From Rubrivivax gelatinosus IL144 (GTDB taxonomy: Bacteria; Pseudomonadota; Gammaproteobacteria; Burkholderiales; Burkholderiaceae_C), in NCBI RefSeq assembly GCF_000284255.1, contig NC_017075.1, forward strand, positions 2,666,001 through 2,730,000: DNA of 64,000 nucleotides, read 5' to 3'. Position 1 is the stretch's first letter, and every line of letters starts with the position of its first letter. The notes beneath the pieces were generated by a model that made no database searches, was not told the DNA's origin, and was given only the letters and a program-made list of their open reading frames with translations. Position numbers and translations under genes: made by a program. This document shows positions 32,870 to 42,196 of the stretch, in pieces.

Positions 32870-33685
32870 TCAGCGAGTGGACTTTTCGCAACGGCGGATC
32901 GCGACACGGGCTTCGGGAATCTCTTCTTCGGTGTTCGGGTTGCCGAGGCAACGATCGTCCTGTTCGATTTCCACTCGACCGTCACCGGTCTTGCGTAGCT
33001 TCAAGCGTACTGTCATGCGATTCCAGTCGCTTCCGACCTCGCTGATCTTGCTGGCAAGCTTGCTTTCTTTGGCCACGCTAAAGTATTGCACGACGGCAAG
33101 CACATCGTCATGCTTGGCGTCCTGTCGCCCGAGGCCCGGTATCGCATTGCAGAATACCGGATAGCTTTCGTTGATGCGTACGGTATGCCAGCCGACCTCT
33201 TCGAACTGGCGGTTGTAAATAGCGATGTGGCAGGCTTGGGCAAAGCGCTGACCTTCAAGGCACTGATAGACGGTTTCCTTTTTGTAAGGCCCGAACGTGC
33301 ATACTTCGTCGGCCCTGGACTTGGGCATGAAGCCAATTACCTGAAGGTAGAAAATATCGCCGTCGAAGTGCAGCCTGAACCCTTGTCCGAAGAATTTTCG
33401 CAGTGTCGTGCCGTCGGGCTCCAGTTTTGTCGCGATCCGCTTGCGAAGAGAGATCCAGTTGGCCTCTTCTAATCTCTCGGTCTCCGACTTAGGGCACGCC
33501 GGTCTGGGCTTCAGTCCCGCCTGTATGTCGTGCAAGTCGTCCATGGTCAGCGGCGGGCCCTCGCAAGGAGGGTCGGGCTCCCAATCACTAAGCAGCTTAA
33601 TTTCGGCGGCAGCGTTCAGGTGCACGATGGCGAGCAAAGCCAGCGCGCCCCATCGCCATGCGGCGATATTTCTATCGGTTTTCAT
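32870..33685 (-). CDS. Exported T6SS accessory or immunity-like protein (second copy)
   Basis: This 271-aa protein has a signal peptide (WGALALLAIVHLNAAA) and is the paralogue of the product at 27411-28157, with an inserted segment near residues 30-60 (DPPCEGPPLTMDDLHDIQAG). Conserved blocks include GFMPKSRADEVC, QRFAQACHIAIYNRQFEEVGWHTV, PVFCNAIPGLGRQDAKHDD and CLGNPNTEEEIPEAR. It overlaps the end of the intact muramidase gene by 14 bp, so the two are coupled. This arrangement supports a cognate periplasmic immunity protein for the muramidase. No named family was recognised. Confidence 0.65.
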   Translation of the reverse strand: MKTDRNIAAWRWGALALLAIVHLNAAAEIKLLSDWEPDPPCEGPPLTMDDLHDIQAGLKPRPACPKSETERLEEANWISLRKRIATKLEPDGTTLRKFFGQGFRLHFDGDIFYLQVIGFMPKSRADEVCTFGPYKKETVYQCLEGQRFAQACHIAIYNRQFEEVGWHTVRINESYPVFCNAIPGLGRQDAKHDDVLAVVQYFSVAKESKLASKISEVGSDWNRMTVRLKLRKTGDGRVEIEQDDRCLGNPNTEEEIPEARVAIRRCEKSTR

Positions 33686-35063
33686 CACTGAGTTTCTTGT
33701 GACGGGCATAAGCTTGCTCCATCTTCTGGTCATAAAAGTTCTTTTTATACGACGATCCGTTGTAATTGAATGCGATCATCTGCCAGTTCTTGGCGCGTAC
33801 CGCCTGCAACAGGCTGGCGTGCTTGCCAAGTTTTCGGTTCTTGGGGTTGATCCATGCCGCCGGTTTGTTTTCGATGAAGCTCGCCAGCATGCCCAGTTGC
33901 GATTTTTCGGAGGAGCACATCTTCGATACCAAATCTTCCACTCTCCTCTGTCCGCATAGCGTATAGTTCTCGCCGAGAATCTGGAATTTTCCCCAGGAGC
34001 AGGCCTTTAGAGCGCCCGCACTGTCCAGTGCGTAGGCACGAACGAGTCGCAGATAAGAACTGGCGAAATCGCTATAGATATCGTTCTCGTCCACCCGGCC
34101 GTCGGACATCTTCGCGTCCGCTGCGCCGAGTTCGCTGCGTTTCCGGTATCCTGTGGGCCACGAAAGATCAGGATACTTGTCAAAACGTCCTTTCGTGCAT
34201 TTGCTGAATATGTGTCGTTCGTACAAAATGGCGGGCACGGTATGACCTTCGCCTTGATTCAATCGCCAAAAAGCGCGGCCCTTGCTTTCCACCTCCGCGA
34301 TGGCCTTGAGGACCTCCGGCTCGCACTTAATTTGCGCTGCGAGATTTTCCCAGTCAGCCTGTGTAATGGGATCTTCCTGGTATAGGCCGAACATCTTGAC
34401 CAGATTGGCCGGCAGCTCGATCCCGACCTGAATCACCGGCTGGCCCTTGTTGCTTTGCATCTTGCGCACACGCACCAAGGCCGGGTCGTTCTTAGACGGC
34501 GAGCCCACCGGCTTAGGCTGCGGTGGAGCGCCGAGAGCGGGTGCCGACGGCGCTGACTCAATCGTCCGGGGCAAAGGATCACGCAAGTGCGGCCGGACAT
34601 CGGCCAGCACCGGTTCGGTCTGGCCTTTGAAGGCGATGGCGCTGCTCACCAGCGTGACGAGCTTGTGGCCGTAACCGGAGACCGTGTCGAGCACCAACTG
34701 CCATCCACCATCGGGGCGGCGTATCTCCACGCTGATCGTGGACGCTGCCTGTGCAGTCTGATGGCGCGGCGCTAGCCCGGTCGAACCTGTCGTTCCTTCG
34801 ACGGTGCGACCGTCGAATCGCAGTCTGTAGGGCAGCTTGGCGATCGGCGCTCGCAGAGCGTCGAGAAACAACACACTGAAGCCGAAGGCCTCCTGTTGGG
34901 TGAGGTACAGGGTCTGACCGACCTCAAGGCGATGGGGGTCACGCAGGCCGTTGACGCGCTGCAGCTCGGCCACTGACGTTCCGCAGCGGGCCGCAATGTC
35001 CGACAAAGTGTCGCCCGGCCGAACACGGTACGGGTCGTTGATGGAAGTGGCATTACTGCTCAT
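33672..35063 (-). CDS. LysM-containing N-acetylmuramidase T6SS effector
   Basis: This 463-aa protein has an N-terminal LysM (YRVRPGDTLSDIAARCGTSVAELQRVN, about residues 12-54), a beta-rich domain (FGFSVLFLDALRAPIAKLPYRLRF), a Pro-rich linker (about 160-195), and a C-terminal muramidase domain of the PF11860 kind: IAEVESKGRAFWRLN (probable catalytic Glu257 or 259), PAILYERHIFSKCTKGRFDK, CSWGKFQILGENYTLCG and MIAFNYNGSSYKKNFYD. It overlaps the vgrG end by 11 bp, so it is likely loaded on that spike. It would cleave the glycan chain in the periplasm of target cells. It has no signal peptide, as expected for a T6SS cargo. Confidence 0.85.
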   Translation of the reverse strand: MSSNATSINDPYRVRPGDTLSDIAARCGTSVAELQRVNGLRDPHRLEVGQTLYLTQQEAFGFSVLFLDALRAPIAKLPYRLRFDGRTVEGTTGSTGLAPRHQTAQAASTISVEIRRPDGGWQLVLDTVSGYGHKLVTLVSSAIAFKGQTEPVLADVRPHLRDPLPRTIESAPSAPALGAPPQPKPVGSPSKNDPALVRVRKMQSNKGQPVIQVGIELPANLVKMFGLYQEDPITQADWENLAAQIKCEPEVLKAIAEVESKGRAFWRLNQGEGHTVPAILYERHIFSKCTKGRFDKYPDLSWPTGYRKRSELGAADAKMSDGRVDENDIYSDFASSYLRLVRAYALDSAGALKACSWGKFQILGENYTLCGQRRVEDLVSKMCSSEKSQLGMLASFIENKPAAWINPKNRKLGKHASLLQAVRAKNWQMIAFNYNGSSYKKNFYDQKMEQAYARHKKLSDENR

Positions 35064-38000
35064 CGTCGACCGCCTCCGTGTCGTCGTCTGCAGGGGGCTC
35101 GTCGATGTACTCTTCGACAAGCCAGGACGTTCCGCTGTCGGACGTCAGCCGGTATGCAATAGGTTCTGTCCGTTCGGTCTGAACGACATTCGCCATAGGC
35201 TGGCTCAAGGAATGCCGGCCGAGCCGCTTGCCGGACGCATCCAGAACGACAGCAGCGGAGAACGCCGTCGGCAGCCAGTCCGCCGGAATGCCTTGCGCAT
35301 CGAGCAATTCGGCGTGGATCGGATCGGAGGGGCGTAGCGTCAAGGCCTGCGGCCGTGGAAGTTGCGGCTTGTCGAGTGACGCGCTCCTGCCCGCCCCCAG
35401 CTCTTTCATCGCGGCCCTGAACTCCACCTTGCCCGGCGCCGAGAGCGTGATGTTCCCGCCCTCTATGCGTATGGCCGCCCCGGCGGCGGTGAGCAGGATG
35501 TGCTGCGGTGCCGTCACCTTCACCATCCCATGGGTGCTGGCCACGCTGACGGCGCGGTCGGCGGTGAGCCGTGTCGCCCCTTGCTGGCTCTGCGTGTTCA
35601 CGTTGCCGGTGGCCGCGTGCAGCTGGACGCCCGTCTCGGTGTTGGGCTTGCGCGGGTTCTGCGCTGTGCCGTAGGTGAAGAAGACGAGGCCATCCTTGAC
35701 GACGGTGGCGCTGTTGGCCTGCGCCAACTGCTGCAGGTCCTGCCCGGCGACGAAGCTGGCGGTGTTGCCGGCGCTGGCGACGGTGTGCGCGGGTGTGCTG
35801 CCGGTGATGCCGCCCGGTGCGGCGATGACGATGTCCGGCCGCGTCAGCGTGGGCACGGTGCCTGCGCCGCCGCTGCTGCTGCCGTCGCCGGTGGTATCGC
35901 TGCCCTTGAGGCTGTCCTGGCTGGCGAGCAGGCCCTTGGTGGAGCTCATCGCCGCGGGCTCGGGATCGCCTGGGAGCCGGGCGTCGCGCTGATGCGCGCT
36001 GTCGGCCAGGGTCCGGGCCAGTTCGGCGGATTGTTCGAGTTGGGTCCGAGGCTCGCGGGTGTCCAGTTGCATGGCGCCAGCGGTGCTGCCGGGCTTGCCG
36101 TGCGCGCTGATCAACAAGCCGCTGGCCGCACGCACGGCGCCCCAGGCTTGCGTGGCCAGGTCCAGGCCGTGGCCGCGCGGCTGCTGGCGGCGGTTGTCGG
36201 TCTGCTGCAGCAGGTGGCCGATCTGCAGCCGCGTCTGCGCGCTGCTACTGGACAGCTCGATGCGGCCCTGGCCCGGGCTGTCGTCGAGTACCAACTGGTT
36301 GCAGCCGCCGCTGCCGCTCGCGCTGCTGGCGAGTTCCTGGCTCTTGTGGCCGCTGAACACGGCGCCGTGCTGGTGCGCCTGCAACCGGCCTTCGGCGGCC
36401 TCGCCTGGGAACCAGGCCGGCGCGCAGCCACCAGCGCCAGCAGCACCGGCGCTGGTCTGGTTGCTCTGGGCATCGGGGCGGCCAAGGCCGTTGTAGACCG
36501 TCCCCATCACCACCGGGCGGTCGATGTCACCGCCGAGAAAGCCGACCAGCACTTCCTGGCCCACGCGCGGGCTGAAGTGGCTGCCCCAGTTGGCGCCGGC
36601 CACGGCCTCCGATACCCGGACCCAGGTGCTGCTGGCGTCTGACGCCGGTGCGTTGTCGCCTGCCGGGTGTGCCAGCCGGTGGCTGGAGCGCGCGCCGCGC
36701 TGCCAGTGGAACTGGATCTTGATGCGGTGGTCGCGGTCGGTATGCACCGGCTCGCCCAGGCCGACGACCAGGGCCGTCTGCACGCCGTGCACGCTGGGGC
36801 GCGACGCCAGGCGCGGGTCGGGCAGGCCGGCCTCGTCGTCCGCGGCCAGGCGCACCGGCACCGCGGCGCGCTGGGCAGTGACGGTGCTCTGGTAGAGCGG
36901 CTCATCGCTGTCATTGGGCAACTCGGCGCTGCGTCCCGCGGCATCTCGCCGGATGGTGCCCAGCAGGCTGTCGATGCCGGCCTTGACGTCGGCGCGCAGG
37001 TTGTTGCGAGCTCGGTGCCGCACCGCCAGGATGGCGAAGCGGTCGCGGCTGTCGTCGCTGCCGTCGTGCACGGGATGATCGGTCAGCGTGAAGGTGCTGC
37101 CCGGCGCTGCGCTGCGCCAGCTGCCCGAACCCTGCACACGCTCGCGCCGTGCGTCCAGCGCTTCCATCTGGCGGCGCGCCAGACGCTCGCCCTGGGCGCC
37201 GTCTTCGTAGGCGTACTGCCCCGGCACGTCGCTCAGGCCGAGTGCGTCCACCGGCGCGCTGCTGCCGACGGCGCTCGCCCGGCGCAGCGCGGCGTCTTGC
37301 GGGCCGGCCCGGTAGTCGGGGCTGGCCAGCGCCAGCCGCGCGGCCTGCACGCTGACGCTGCGCTGCCAGCGCACGAGGCTGTCCTCGGACAGGCTGGCGC
37401 CAGACTGGGTGTAGCGCACGCGGGGCTGCCGGTTCGTCGCGAATGCGGTGTTGTGGTCGGCGATGACGAAGGTGTGCCCGCCCAGGGTGTCGTCGTCGGG
37501 GGCTGCAATGTGCTCGAACCAGCCGAACAGGCCTTCTTCGCGCAGCAGGCGCAGCACGAAGGCGAGGTCGGTCTCCTGGAACTGGATGCACAGGCTGCGC
37601 CGCGGGTAGACGCTCTCGTCGGCCAGGTCCCAGCGCCAGGCGGGCGCCAGCCTGCCTTGTCCCTGGTAGTCGGCGAACACCTCGTCGACGATCTGCATCA
37701 CGCTTCGGTCCTGGAACACCCAGCTGTCCTGCCGATGGCCCAGGAACGCGAGCCAGGGCTCGACCGTGAGGCGGTAACGAGCCAAGCCGCCGTCGCTGCC
37801 TTCCAACCCCACCGCCGTGACGTGGCCGTGCCACGGTCGCAGGCTGGCGTCGGCCAGCTCCAGCTCCAGCAGTACCGGCTGGCCGATCAGCTGCTTGAAG
37901 TCGAGGTGGGCGCTGGTGGCCAGTGCGTGCACCGTGAAGCGCAGGCCGGCCGGGACATCGGCCGAAGGTGCGACGGCCTCGATGCCATCCAGCCGTTCGG

Positions 38001-38103
38001 CCAAGAGCACGTTCGCGCCCAACGGGGTGTGCAGGCGCAGCAGCCGTTCGTTCTGCGTTGGTGCGCCCAGCAGCGTGGCGATCAGCTCGTCGGCGAGGCT
38101 CAT
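35053..38103 (-). CDS. vgrG: VgrG spike protein (intact copy of the left module)
   Basis: This 1016-aa VgrG begins MSLADELIATLLGAPTQNERLLRLHTPLGANVLLA. A gp27-like domain fills roughly residues 10-400 (FRDRF-type segments such as LVEFQETDLAFVLRLLREEG), followed by the gp5 OB-fold (about 455-570: RPSVHGVQTALVVGLGEP, VLVGFLGGDIDRPVVMGTVYNG) and a C-terminal DUF2345 region (GGNITLSAPGKVEFRA) with a variable acidic tail (EEYIDEPPADDDTE). The C-terminal tip precedes a muramidase effector. Two other DNA segments in the window (26921-27376, 29102-30277) are copies of this gene. The ATG at 38103 overlaps the preceding 107-aa gene by 4 bp. Confidence 0.93.
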   Translation of the reverse strand: MSLADELIATLLGAPTQNERLLRLHTPLGANVLLAERLDGIEAVAPSADVPAGLRFTVHALATSAHLDFKQLIGQPVLLELELADASLRPWHGHVTAVGLEGSDGGLARYRLTVEPWLAFLGHRQDSWVFQDRSVMQIVDEVFADYQGQGRLAPAWRWDLADESVYPRRSLCIQFQETDLAFVLRLLREEGLFGWFEHIAAPDDDTLGGHTFVIADHNTAFATNRQPRVRYTQSGASLSEDSLVRWQRSVSVQAARLALASPDYRAGPQDAALRRASAVGSSAPVDALGLSDVPGQYAYEDGAQGERLARRQMEALDARRERVQGSGSWRSAAPGSTFTLTDHPVHDGSDDSRDRFAILAVRHRARNNLRADVKAGIDSLLGTIRRDAAGRSAELPNDSDEPLYQSTVTAQRAAVPVRLAADDEAGLPDPRLASRPSVHGVQTALVVGLGEPVHTDRDHRIKIQFHWQRGARSSHRLAHPAGDNAPASDASSTWVRVSEAVAGANWGSHFSPRVGQEVLVGFLGGDIDRPVVMGTVYNGLGRPDAQSNQTSAGAAGAGGCAPAWFPGEAAEGRLQAHQHGAVFSGHKSQELASSASGSGGCNQLVLDDSPGQGRIELSSSSAQTRLQIGHLLQQTDNRRQQPRGHGLDLATQAWGAVRAASGLLISAHGKPGSTAGAMQLDTREPRTQLEQSAELARTLADSAHQRDARLPGDPEPAAMSSTKGLLASQDSLKGSDTTGDGSSSGGAGTVPTLTRPDIVIAAPGGITGSTPAHTVASAGNTASFVAGQDLQQLAQANSATVVKDGLVFFTYGTAQNPRKPNTETGVQLHAATGNVNTQSQQGATRLTADRAVSVASTHGMVKVTAPQHILLTAAGAAIRIEGGNITLSAPGKVEFRAAMKELGAGRSASLDKPQLPRPQALTLRPSDPIHAELLDAQGIPADWLPTAFSAAVVLDASGKRLGRHSLSQPMANVVQTERTEPIAYRLTSDSGTSWLVEEYIDEPPADDDTEAVDDEQ

Positions 38104-38423
38104 GTCGACGACACCCGCCAGGTGGCCGGCCGGTGCGCCGGTTGCGGCATCAGCCGCCAGACCCGGCCGCCTGCCTGCAGCGTCAGCGAGCCATCGGCGG
38201 CCCCGGCCACGGACCACAGGTGCACGCTCATGGCGCGCAGCGCCTTGTCGGCGTCATGCCGGCTGCCGGCGCCGGCGGCTAGCAGCCAGTCCAGCACCGT
38301 GTCGGGGCCGGCGTCTGCGGCATGCCCCAGACGCTGCAGCATCGGCCGCAGCTGCGCCCATCGGCCGGGCCGGTACGTGGCCGCGATTTGCTGTCGCAGC
38401 GTCTGATCGGTCTCGGTGCTCAT
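38100..38423 (-). CDS. Small T6SS-linked protein of unknown function
   Basis: This 107-aa protein lies between tssH and vgrG, overlapping the vgrG start (ATGA). It contains YRPGRWAQLRPMLQRLGHAAD, HDADKALRAMSVHLWSVAGAAD and SLTLQAGGRVWRLMPQP. It has no signal or membrane segment and no known motif. The place, with direct coupling to vgrG, fits an adaptor or chaperone for spike or effector loading, but no such family could be assigned by eye. Confidence 0.6.
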   Translation of the reverse strand: MSTETDQTLRQQIAATYRPGRWAQLRPMLQRLGHAADAGPDTVLDWLLAAGAGSRHDADKALRAMSVHLWSVAGAADGSLTLQAGGRVWRLMPQPAHRPATWRVSST

Positions 38424-38452
38424 GTCTTGTGCCCTGCGCGTGCGGATCTCCG

Positions 38453-41116
38453 CTAGCTGACCGCATAACGGAAGTCGCCGTTGCGCACCGCGGTGACCTT
38501 GATGCGCTCGATCGCCGTGCCGTCGGCCATGCGGGCCAGCACCTGCTCGGCCACCTCGGGCAGCAGCGTGCCGTTGAGGATGTGGTCGATGTTGCGGGCG
38601 CCGGTGTCGACCTCGGTGCAGCGCGCGAGAACCGCCTCGACCAGCTTGTCGTCATACCGGAAGTCGGCCCGGTGGTTGCCGGCTACGCGGCGCGCGATGC
38701 GGTCGAGCTTGAGGCGGATGATCTGCTCCAGCACGGCGTCGCCGATAGGGTAGAAGGGCACCACCTTCAGACGTCCCAGGAACGCAGGCTTGAAGCTCTT
38801 GTACAGAACCGGGCGCAGCGCCTCGGCCAGCGCATCGGCCGCTGGCAAATCGGCCGGTGCCTTGTTCAGGCAGGCCTGCATGATCTGGCTGGAGCCGACG
38901 TTGCTCGTGAGGACGATGATCGTGTTGCGGAAGTCGACCTCGCGACCTTCGGCGTCTTCGAGCACGCCCTTGTCGAAGACCTGAAAGAAGAGCTCCAGCA
39001 CGTCAGGGTGGGCCTTCTCCACCTCGTCGAGCAGCACCACGCTGTACGGGTTGCGGCGTACGGCCTCGGTGAGCACACCGCCCTCGCCGTAGCCGACGTA
39101 GCCTGGCGGGCTGCCCTTGAGGCCGCTGACTGAGTGCGCCTCCTGGTACTCGCTCATGTTGATAGTCACAAGCTTTCTCTCGCCGCCGTAGAGCAGGTCA
39201 GCGAGGGCGAGCGCGGTCTCGGTCTTGCCGACGCCACTGGGCCCGACGAACAGGAACACGCCCTTGGGCTTGCCCGGGTCTTCGAGGTTGGCGCGCGCGG
39301 TGCGCACGCGCTGGGCGACGGCGGCGAGCGCGTGGTCCTGGCCGATGACGCGCTCCTGGAGCAGCGCCTTCAGGTTCATGACGGTGGCGATCTCGTTCCT
39401 GACCATCTTGCCCAGCGGGATGCCGGTCCAGGCGGAGACGATCTCGGCGACGACCAGCCCGTCGACCTGCATCGGCACCAGCGGGGTCTCGCCTTGCAGC
39501 GCCGCGAGCTCGTCGAGGCGGGCGTGCAGGGCGGTGGGCCCGGCGCCGGGCTTCTTCGCGCTCTTCTTCCTGGCCGCCGGATCGGCCGCACATGGAGGCG
39601 CGGCTTCCAGCTCCGCACGCAGCGCCTGGATCTCGGCGACCAACGCCTTCTCGGCCTCGAAGCGGGTCTTGAGCGCGTCCAGGTCCGCCTGCACCGAGTC
39701 GCGCTTGGCGGCCAGTTCGGCCAGCTTCGCCTCGTGGTCGGCGCCGGCGGCGGCTTCACGCCGCAGCGCGACGGCTTCGGCATCGAGCCGCTCGATGCGG
39801 CGCGCGGCGTCCTCGATCGGTGCCGGCGTCGAACTCTGCCCCAGTGCGACCTTTGCACACGCGGTATCCAGCACACCGATCGCCTTGTCGGGCAGTTGCC
39901 GGCCGTTGATGTAGCGCGCCGAAAGCCGCACGGCTTCAGTTACGGCCTCGTCGAGCACGCGGACCTTGAAGTGCTGCTCCATCAGCGCTGCCATGCCGCG
40001 CAGCATCGCTGCGGCGATGGGCTCGCTCGGCTCCTCGACCTTCACGACCTGGAAGCGGCGGGCGAGCGCGGCGTCTTTCTCGAAGTACTTTTTGTACTCG
40101 CTCCACGTGGTCGCGGCGACGGTGCGCAGCTCGCCCCGGGCCAGCGCGGGCTTCAGCAGGTTGGCGGCGTCGTTCTGGCCGGCGGTGCCGCCGGAGCCGA
40201 TCATCGTGTGCGCTTCGTCGATGAACAGGATGACGGGATGCGGGCTCTTCTTGACCTCGTCGATCACGGTCTTCAGGCGGTTCTCGAACTCGCCCTTGAC
40301 GCTGGCGCCGGCCTGCAGCAGGCCCAGATCCAGCACATGCAGGCTCACGCCCTGCAGCGCAGGCGGCACGTCCCCCGCGGCGATGCGCAGTGCCAGCCCC
40401 TCCACCACGGCCGTCTTGCCGACACCCGCCTCGCCGGTGAGGATGGGGTTGTTCTGGCGTCTGCGCATCAGGATGTCGATGACCTGACGGATCTCGGCGT
40501 CTCGGCCGATCACCGGATCGAGCCGGCCCGCAGCAGCGCGTTGCGTGAGGTCGGTGGTGAACTGGTCCAGTGCCGGCGTCCGGCCCGCCAAGGCGGGCTC
40601 GCCGCCGGCTGCTGCATCGGGTACGCGCACGGCGCCGTCGGATTCGGCTGAGCCGTCGGTCAGCTCGGCCAGGCGGTGCTTCAGGTCGTCGACCCGAAAG
40701 CGCGCGAAATGACTGCTGGCTCGCTGGGCGACTTGTGCGAGCGACGACTCGGTCAGCAAGGCCAGCAGCAGGTGCGCACTGCGGATGCGCGGCAGATGTG
40801 AGTCGAGCGACGCCACGAGCCAGGCATGTTCCAGCAGCACAGGCACGCGCGGACTGAACACCGGCGTGCGCGTGTTGCCGCTTCGAAGCCTCGCCAGTTC
40901 GGCCTCCAAATCTCGCTGCAGTGCGCTGGTAGACACGTCGTGGCGCCTGCAGATCAGCGCAAGGTCACTCTGCGGCTGTTCCAGCAGGGCCAGGAAGATG
41001 TGTTCGACATCCACCTCGTAGTGGCCGCGCGCCAGGCACAGGCTGGCGGCGCGCTCGGCAGCACGCCGGCAGCCGTCGTCGAGTTTGGCAATCAGGGTCT
41101 TGAGCTTGTCGGGCAT
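38453..41116 (-). CDS. tssH: T6SS disaggregase TssH (ClpV)
   Basis: This 887-aa AAA+ ATPase has a ClpV-type N-terminal domain (about residues 1-160), a first AAA module with Walker A GEAGVGKT and Walker B VILFIDEAHTMIG, and a coiled-coil middle region rich in Glu/Ala/Lys (about 420-520). A second AAA module has GPSGVGKTETALALADLLYGG and SVVLLDEVEKAHPDVLELF. It recycles the contracted TssB-TssC sheath after firing. It is the last gene of the tssB-C-hcp-E-F-G-H operon; a 36-bp gap follows before the 107-aa gene. Confidence 0.97.
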   Translation of the reverse strand: MPDKLKTLIAKLDDGCRRAAERAASLCLARGHYEVDVEHIFLALLEQPQSDLALICRRHDVSTSALQRDLEAELARLRSGNTRTPVFSPRVPVLLEHAWLVASLDSHLPRIRSAHLLLALLTESSLAQVAQRASSHFARFRVDDLKHRLAELTDGSAESDGAVRVPDAAAGGEPALAGRTPALDQFTTDLTQRAAAGRLDPVIGRDAEIRQVIDILMRRRQNNPILTGEAGVGKTAVVEGLALRIAAGDVPPALQGVSLHVLDLGLLQAGASVKGEFENRLKTVIDEVKKSPHPVILFIDEAHTMIGSGGTAGQNDAANLLKPALARGELRTVAATTWSEYKKYFEKDAALARRFQVVKVEEPSEPIAAAMLRGMAALMEQHFKVRVLDEAVTEAVRLSARYINGRQLPDKAIGVLDTACAKVALGQSSTPAPIEDAARRIERLDAEAVALRREAAAGADHEAKLAELAAKRDSVQADLDALKTRFEAEKALVAEIQALRAELEAAPPCAADPAARKKSAKKPGAGPTALHARLDELAALQGETPLVPMQVDGLVVAEIVSAWTGIPLGKMVRNEIATVMNLKALLQERVIGQDHALAAVAQRVRTARANLEDPGKPKGVFLFVGPSGVGKTETALALADLLYGGERKLVTINMSEYQEAHSVSGLKGSPPGYVGYGEGGVLTEAVRRNPYSVVLLDEVEKAHPDVLELFFQVFDKGVLEDAEGREVDFRNTIIVLTSNVGSSQIMQACLNKAPADLPAADALAEALRPVLYKSFKPAFLGRLKVVPFYPIGDAVLEQIIRLKLDRIARRVAGNHRADFRYDDKLVEAVLARCTEVDTGARNIDHILNGTLLPEVAEQVLARMADGTAIERIKVTAVRNGDFRYAVS

Positions 41117-41125
41117 GGGAGGAGG

Positions 41126-42196
41126 TCAGGCCAGAGCCAGCAGGTCGTAGCCCAGATCGCTACGGTCCTGTCGAACGGGTTCGGTGACGAGAAAACTGTC
41201 CCAGCCCAGACGGGCGGACGAACTGCCATCGAGGGTGATGCCATGCACATCTTCGGCGCGCAGCGTCAGGCGGACTTCGTATTCGAGCGTGCCGCCAGTC
41301 ATCAGCCCCAGCAGTTCGGCCAGCGCCAGCGCTGCCGGGCCGCCGGGCAGGAAGCGGGCGAAGCGACGGCGCGTCAACGGGCCGAAGGTCAGGCGCAGCC
41401 GCAGATCGCGCTGCCAGACACGCTCGCCCATCACCACGTCGTGGCCCAGCCGCATGTTCTTCAGGCCCAGGTGCGACTGGTTGGCTCGCGGCAGCGTGAA
41501 CCAGCGGCCGATGAACTGCTCCAGCCGCACCGGCACGCCGAAGTGCTGCTGCAGCACGCGCTGCAGTGCCACGGCCGACAGCGGCCGGCGCTGCAGGGTG
41601 CCGGCAAAGAAAGCCAGCGCGTCGTCGGCCACGCCGCCCTTGCTGGCCTGCAGGCGTTGGCGCACGCCGGCATGGCCGAGGCCGGCCAGCGACAGCACCA
41701 GCGGCAGGTAACGGTTGCTGCGGTCGGCCTCGAACTGCACCGGCAGACGGTGCTTCTGCCAGCCTTGGTAGAAGAGCACCGTCGCGCGGTGGAGGAAGAT
41801 GTCCAGGAAGGCGCGGCCCGCGCGATCGCGGTGGTAGGCCTCGCGTTCGGCGAGGAGTTCGGTGTAGTAGTGGGGCAGGGCACCGCCGGCGCCCAGCAGT
41901 CCGATGAAGGCCGGCGTGAGCGCGATGCGTCGCAGGCCGAGCGACTGCGGCACGCCGTCGTCGGAGTGCAGATCCCCTTCCATCGACAGGTGGGCGATCT
42001 CGCTGGCGGGAAACGACAGCGACAGCGGGTTGCGTACCGCCAGCCGCTGCCCCAACACCTGCGCGGAAGACAGTCCTTCTTGCCGGCGAAACCATCGCTC
42101 CAGCAACCGCAGCGCCTGAAAGAAGCCGAAACCGTGCGGCTCTTCCAGCAGCCGCGTGATTACAGCAGGGGGCTGCCGCCGCTGCGCCGGGGGCAC
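41126..42196 (-). CDS. tssG: T6SS baseplate protein TssG
   Basis: This 356-aa protein matches TssG in size and pattern: PHGFGFFQALRLLERWFRRQ, NPLSLSFPASEIAHL, GLLGAGGALPHYYTELLAER, AFLDIFLHRATVLFYQGWQKHRLPV, and a C-terminal lattice ending in LRAEDVHGITLDGSSSARLGWDSFL. It forms the wedge of the baseplate with TssE, TssF and TssK. The annotated start overlaps the tssF 3' end by 37 bp. A shorter start could exist but none is better supported. Confidence 0.94.
   Translation of the reverse strand: MPPAQRRQPPAVITRLLEEPHGFGFFQALRLLERWFRRQEGLSSAQVLGQRLAVRNPLSLSFPASEIAHLSMEGDLHSDDGVPQSLGLRRIALTPAFIGLLGAGGALPHYYTELLAEREAYHRDRAGRAFLDIFLHRATVLFYQGWQKHRLPVQFEADRSNRYLPLVLSLAGLGHAGVRQRLQASKGGVADDALAFFAGTLQRRPLSAVALQRVLQQHFGVPVRLEQFIGRWFTLPRANQSHLGLKNMRLGHDVVMGERVWQRDLRLRLTFGPLTRRRFARFLPGGPAALALAELLGLMTGGTLEYEVRLTLRAEDVHGITLDGSSSARLGWDSFLVTEPVRQDRSDLGYDLLALA

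Noticed and set aside
38481..40651. Several long plus-strand frames opposite tssH.
   Set aside because: They have no family pattern and reflect the codon bias of tssH.
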